The notes under the pieces were generated by a model. The model had not been told where the DNA came from. It ran no database searches and saw only the letters and a program-made list of their open reading frames with translations. 12,270 bases of DNA from Candidatus Melainabacteria bacterium (GTDB lineage Bacteria; Cyanobacteriota; Vampirovibrionia; Vampirovibrionales; JAJTHC01): NCBI GenBank assembly GCA_026389055.1, contig JAPLIO010000199.1, forward strand, positions 1 to 12,270, given 5' to 3'. Positions within the stretch are counted from its first letter, which is position 1. Every line of letters begins with the position of its first letter. Made by a program: the position numbers and the translations under genes. Positions 11,105 through 12,270 of the stretch are shown here, in pieces.

Positions 11105-12270
11105 TATATCAATTAAAACTGAAGCAGACTATAAGCATTTTAGTAAGTTGGCTTATGAGCTTAGTTTTAAAGAAAACCAAACTGAAACCGATGAAGTCTT
11201 ACTTAATTTAATCTGTGATTTAATTGACCAATGGGATGAAGCCCAAGGTTACACAATGGATTTACCTGACCCAATAGAAGTGATTCTTCACGAAATGGAA
11301 GCTCAAAACTTAACACGAAAAGACTTAATTCCATTCATTGGGTCTCAATCAAAAGTGAGTGAAGTATTAAACCGAAAAAGACCTTTAACACTAACCATGA
11401 TAAAAGCCTTAAACAAAGGCTTGGGCATTCCGCTAGATTCTTTAACCCAAGAAACGCTACTGCCTCCCAATTCTAAATTAAACGACTGGGTGGAACAAGC
11501 AATTAAGCTTGTATCAAAAAAAGAAATTCAAACCAAGTTTGGTTGGATTTTCTCTGACCCTGCCATTTTTTTTACGAAGTTAATCAATCGATTAGGTGGA
11601 GAGAAAGACCTACCTCAATCAGGGTTTGCTAGGAAAAACGATGAGAATAGGACAAATGGTACAACAGATAGAACACGGCTATTTACTTGGTATATTCGTG
11701 TTTTGGAATTAGCTTACAAAGAAATAGAAGAAGGTTATCCTGATTTTAAAACGATAGATGAAGCGTTTGTGCAAAAAATTGCACGCTGTTCTCACTCAAA
11801 CGATGTAAAAGAAGCCAAACGATTATTAAAGGAAACAGGAATAATTCTCGTTTATGTTCCGCATTTGCAAAAAACACATTTAGATGCGTCTGTTCTATTC
11901 TATAAAGGTCATCCTGTTATTGGTATGACCCTTCGTTATGACCGTGCAGATAGCTTTTGGTTTACTTTATGCCATGAACTAGCCCATGTGTTACATGATA
12001 TTGACGCACTCAAATCTAACACTGTATTTACAGACGATATTACCTTAGATAAATTTAACGATAAAGACGGCATTGAGCAGAGAGCCGATCAAACAGCTAG
12101 TGATAGTTTAATTACTCCCCAGCAATGGCATCAACACATTGGGACAAGCATCCCCTCTAGCTCAAAAATATCGATACTAGCTAGCCAATGGCAAACACAC
12201 CCTGCTATCATAGCAGGACGAATTCAACAAGAAAATAATAATTATAAAATCAAAAAAAAAAAAAAAAAAG
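11091..12270 (+). CDS. HigA-like antitoxin fused to ImmA/IrrE peptidase domain, 3' partial
   Basis: The frame is open from ATG 11091 to the window edge (393 codons, no stop seen). The N-terminal part to about residue 120 is HigA-like: a helical segment, then an Xre-type helix-turn-helix (about 62-118, containing LTRKDLIPFIGSQSKVSEVLNRKR). Residues 121-260 are a linker of unclear fold. The C-terminal part (about 262-383) is an ImmA/IrrE-type metallopeptidase with HELAH at 295-299 (zinc ligands His295 and His299, catalytic Glu296) and a likely third ligand Glu329 in EQRADQTASD. The family end motif HPAIIAGRIQQE (370-381) is nearly reached, so only a short tail is missing. The last residues are lysines from an A-run that may be artefactual. 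GGAG (11077-11080) is 10 bases before the ATG, inside higB, and the 14-base overlap suggests translational coupling. The protein should repress the operon and neutralise HigB; the peptidase role is unproven. Confidence 0.85.
   Translation, partial: MKNSNISIKTEADYKHFSKLAYELSFKENQTETDEVLLNLICDLIDQWDEAQGYTMDLPDPIEVILHEMEAQNLTRKDLIPFIGSQSKVSEVLNRKRPLTLTMIKALNKGLGIPLDSLTQETLLPPNSKLNDWVEQAIKLVSKKEIQTKFGWIFSDPAIFFTKLINRLGGEKDLPQSGFARKNDENRTNGTTDRTRLFTWYIRVLELAYKEIEEGYPDFKTIDEAFVQKIARCSHSNDVKEAKRLLKETGIILVYVPHLQKTHLDASVLFYKGHPVIGMTLRYDRADSFWFTLCHELAHVLHDIDALKSNTVFTDDITLDKFNDKDGIEQRADQTASDSLITPQQWHQHIGTSIPSSSKISILASQWQTHPAIIAGRIQQENNNYKIKKKKKK
12252..12269. repeat. Run of 18 A at the window end
   Basis: Eighteen consecutive A followed by one G close the sequence. 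In the antitoxin frame they encode lysines. A homopolymer this long at the very end of a contig is often an assembly or sequencing artefact. Confidence 0.8.

Overview
The window looks like one bacterial contig. The first base starts an inverted repeat, and the last 19 bases are a run of 18 A plus one G, so both ends may be assembly breakpoints. Most genes are housekeeping genes of moderate GC: mtnA, purE, purK, two M16 peptidase genes, a tRNA-Ser, a type IV pilin-like gene and murE. The prepilin N-terminus (KAFTLTEVL type), the DAP-type MurE and the compact mixed gene order would fit the non-photosynthetic cyanobacterial relatives (Vampirovibrionia/Melainabacteria). That assignment is a guess from style, not shown by any marker; a 16S rRNA or marker-gene search would settle it.

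Layout. 1-138: an imperfect inverted repeat resembling a miniature element. 270-764: an open frame for an unrecognised soluble protein with no convincing start. 851-1924: mtnA (methionine salvage). 2027-2545 and 2607-3809: purE and purK, the two consecutive steps of bacterial CAIR synthesis, with a hairpin between them that overlaps the purK ribosome binding site. 3827-4522 (minus): an unrecognised membrane protein with a clear internal duplication, convergent with purK. 4750-6183 and 6271-7584: a tandem M16 pair in which the first protein keeps the zinc site and the second keeps the Arg/Tyr pair. 7585-7866: palindromic repeats and a tRNA promoter. 7867-7956: tRNA-Ser(GCU). 8005-8667 (minus): a prepilin-like protein. 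8668-9103: intergenic DNA with three related palindromes. 9104-10681: murE (peptidoglycan). 10796-end: an AT-richer higB toxin gene and an overlapping HTH-ImmA antitoxin gene that is still open at the window edge.

How the genes fit together. PurE and PurK act in series in purine synthesis. The two M16 proteins probably form one heterodimeric protease. HigB and its HTH-peptidase partner form a toxin-antitoxin module. The other genes are neighbours without an evident common pathway. Several starts are supported by the same ribosome-binding sequence, TAGAAAG 10-12 bases upstream, which fits pairing with the extreme 3' tail of 16S rRNA.

I found no CRISPR array, transposase gene or phage gene. 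The items most worth following are the HigB/HTH-ImmA module, the duplicated membrane protein, the split M16 active site, and the family of intergenic palindromes whose stem sequences differ between copies while pairing is kept.
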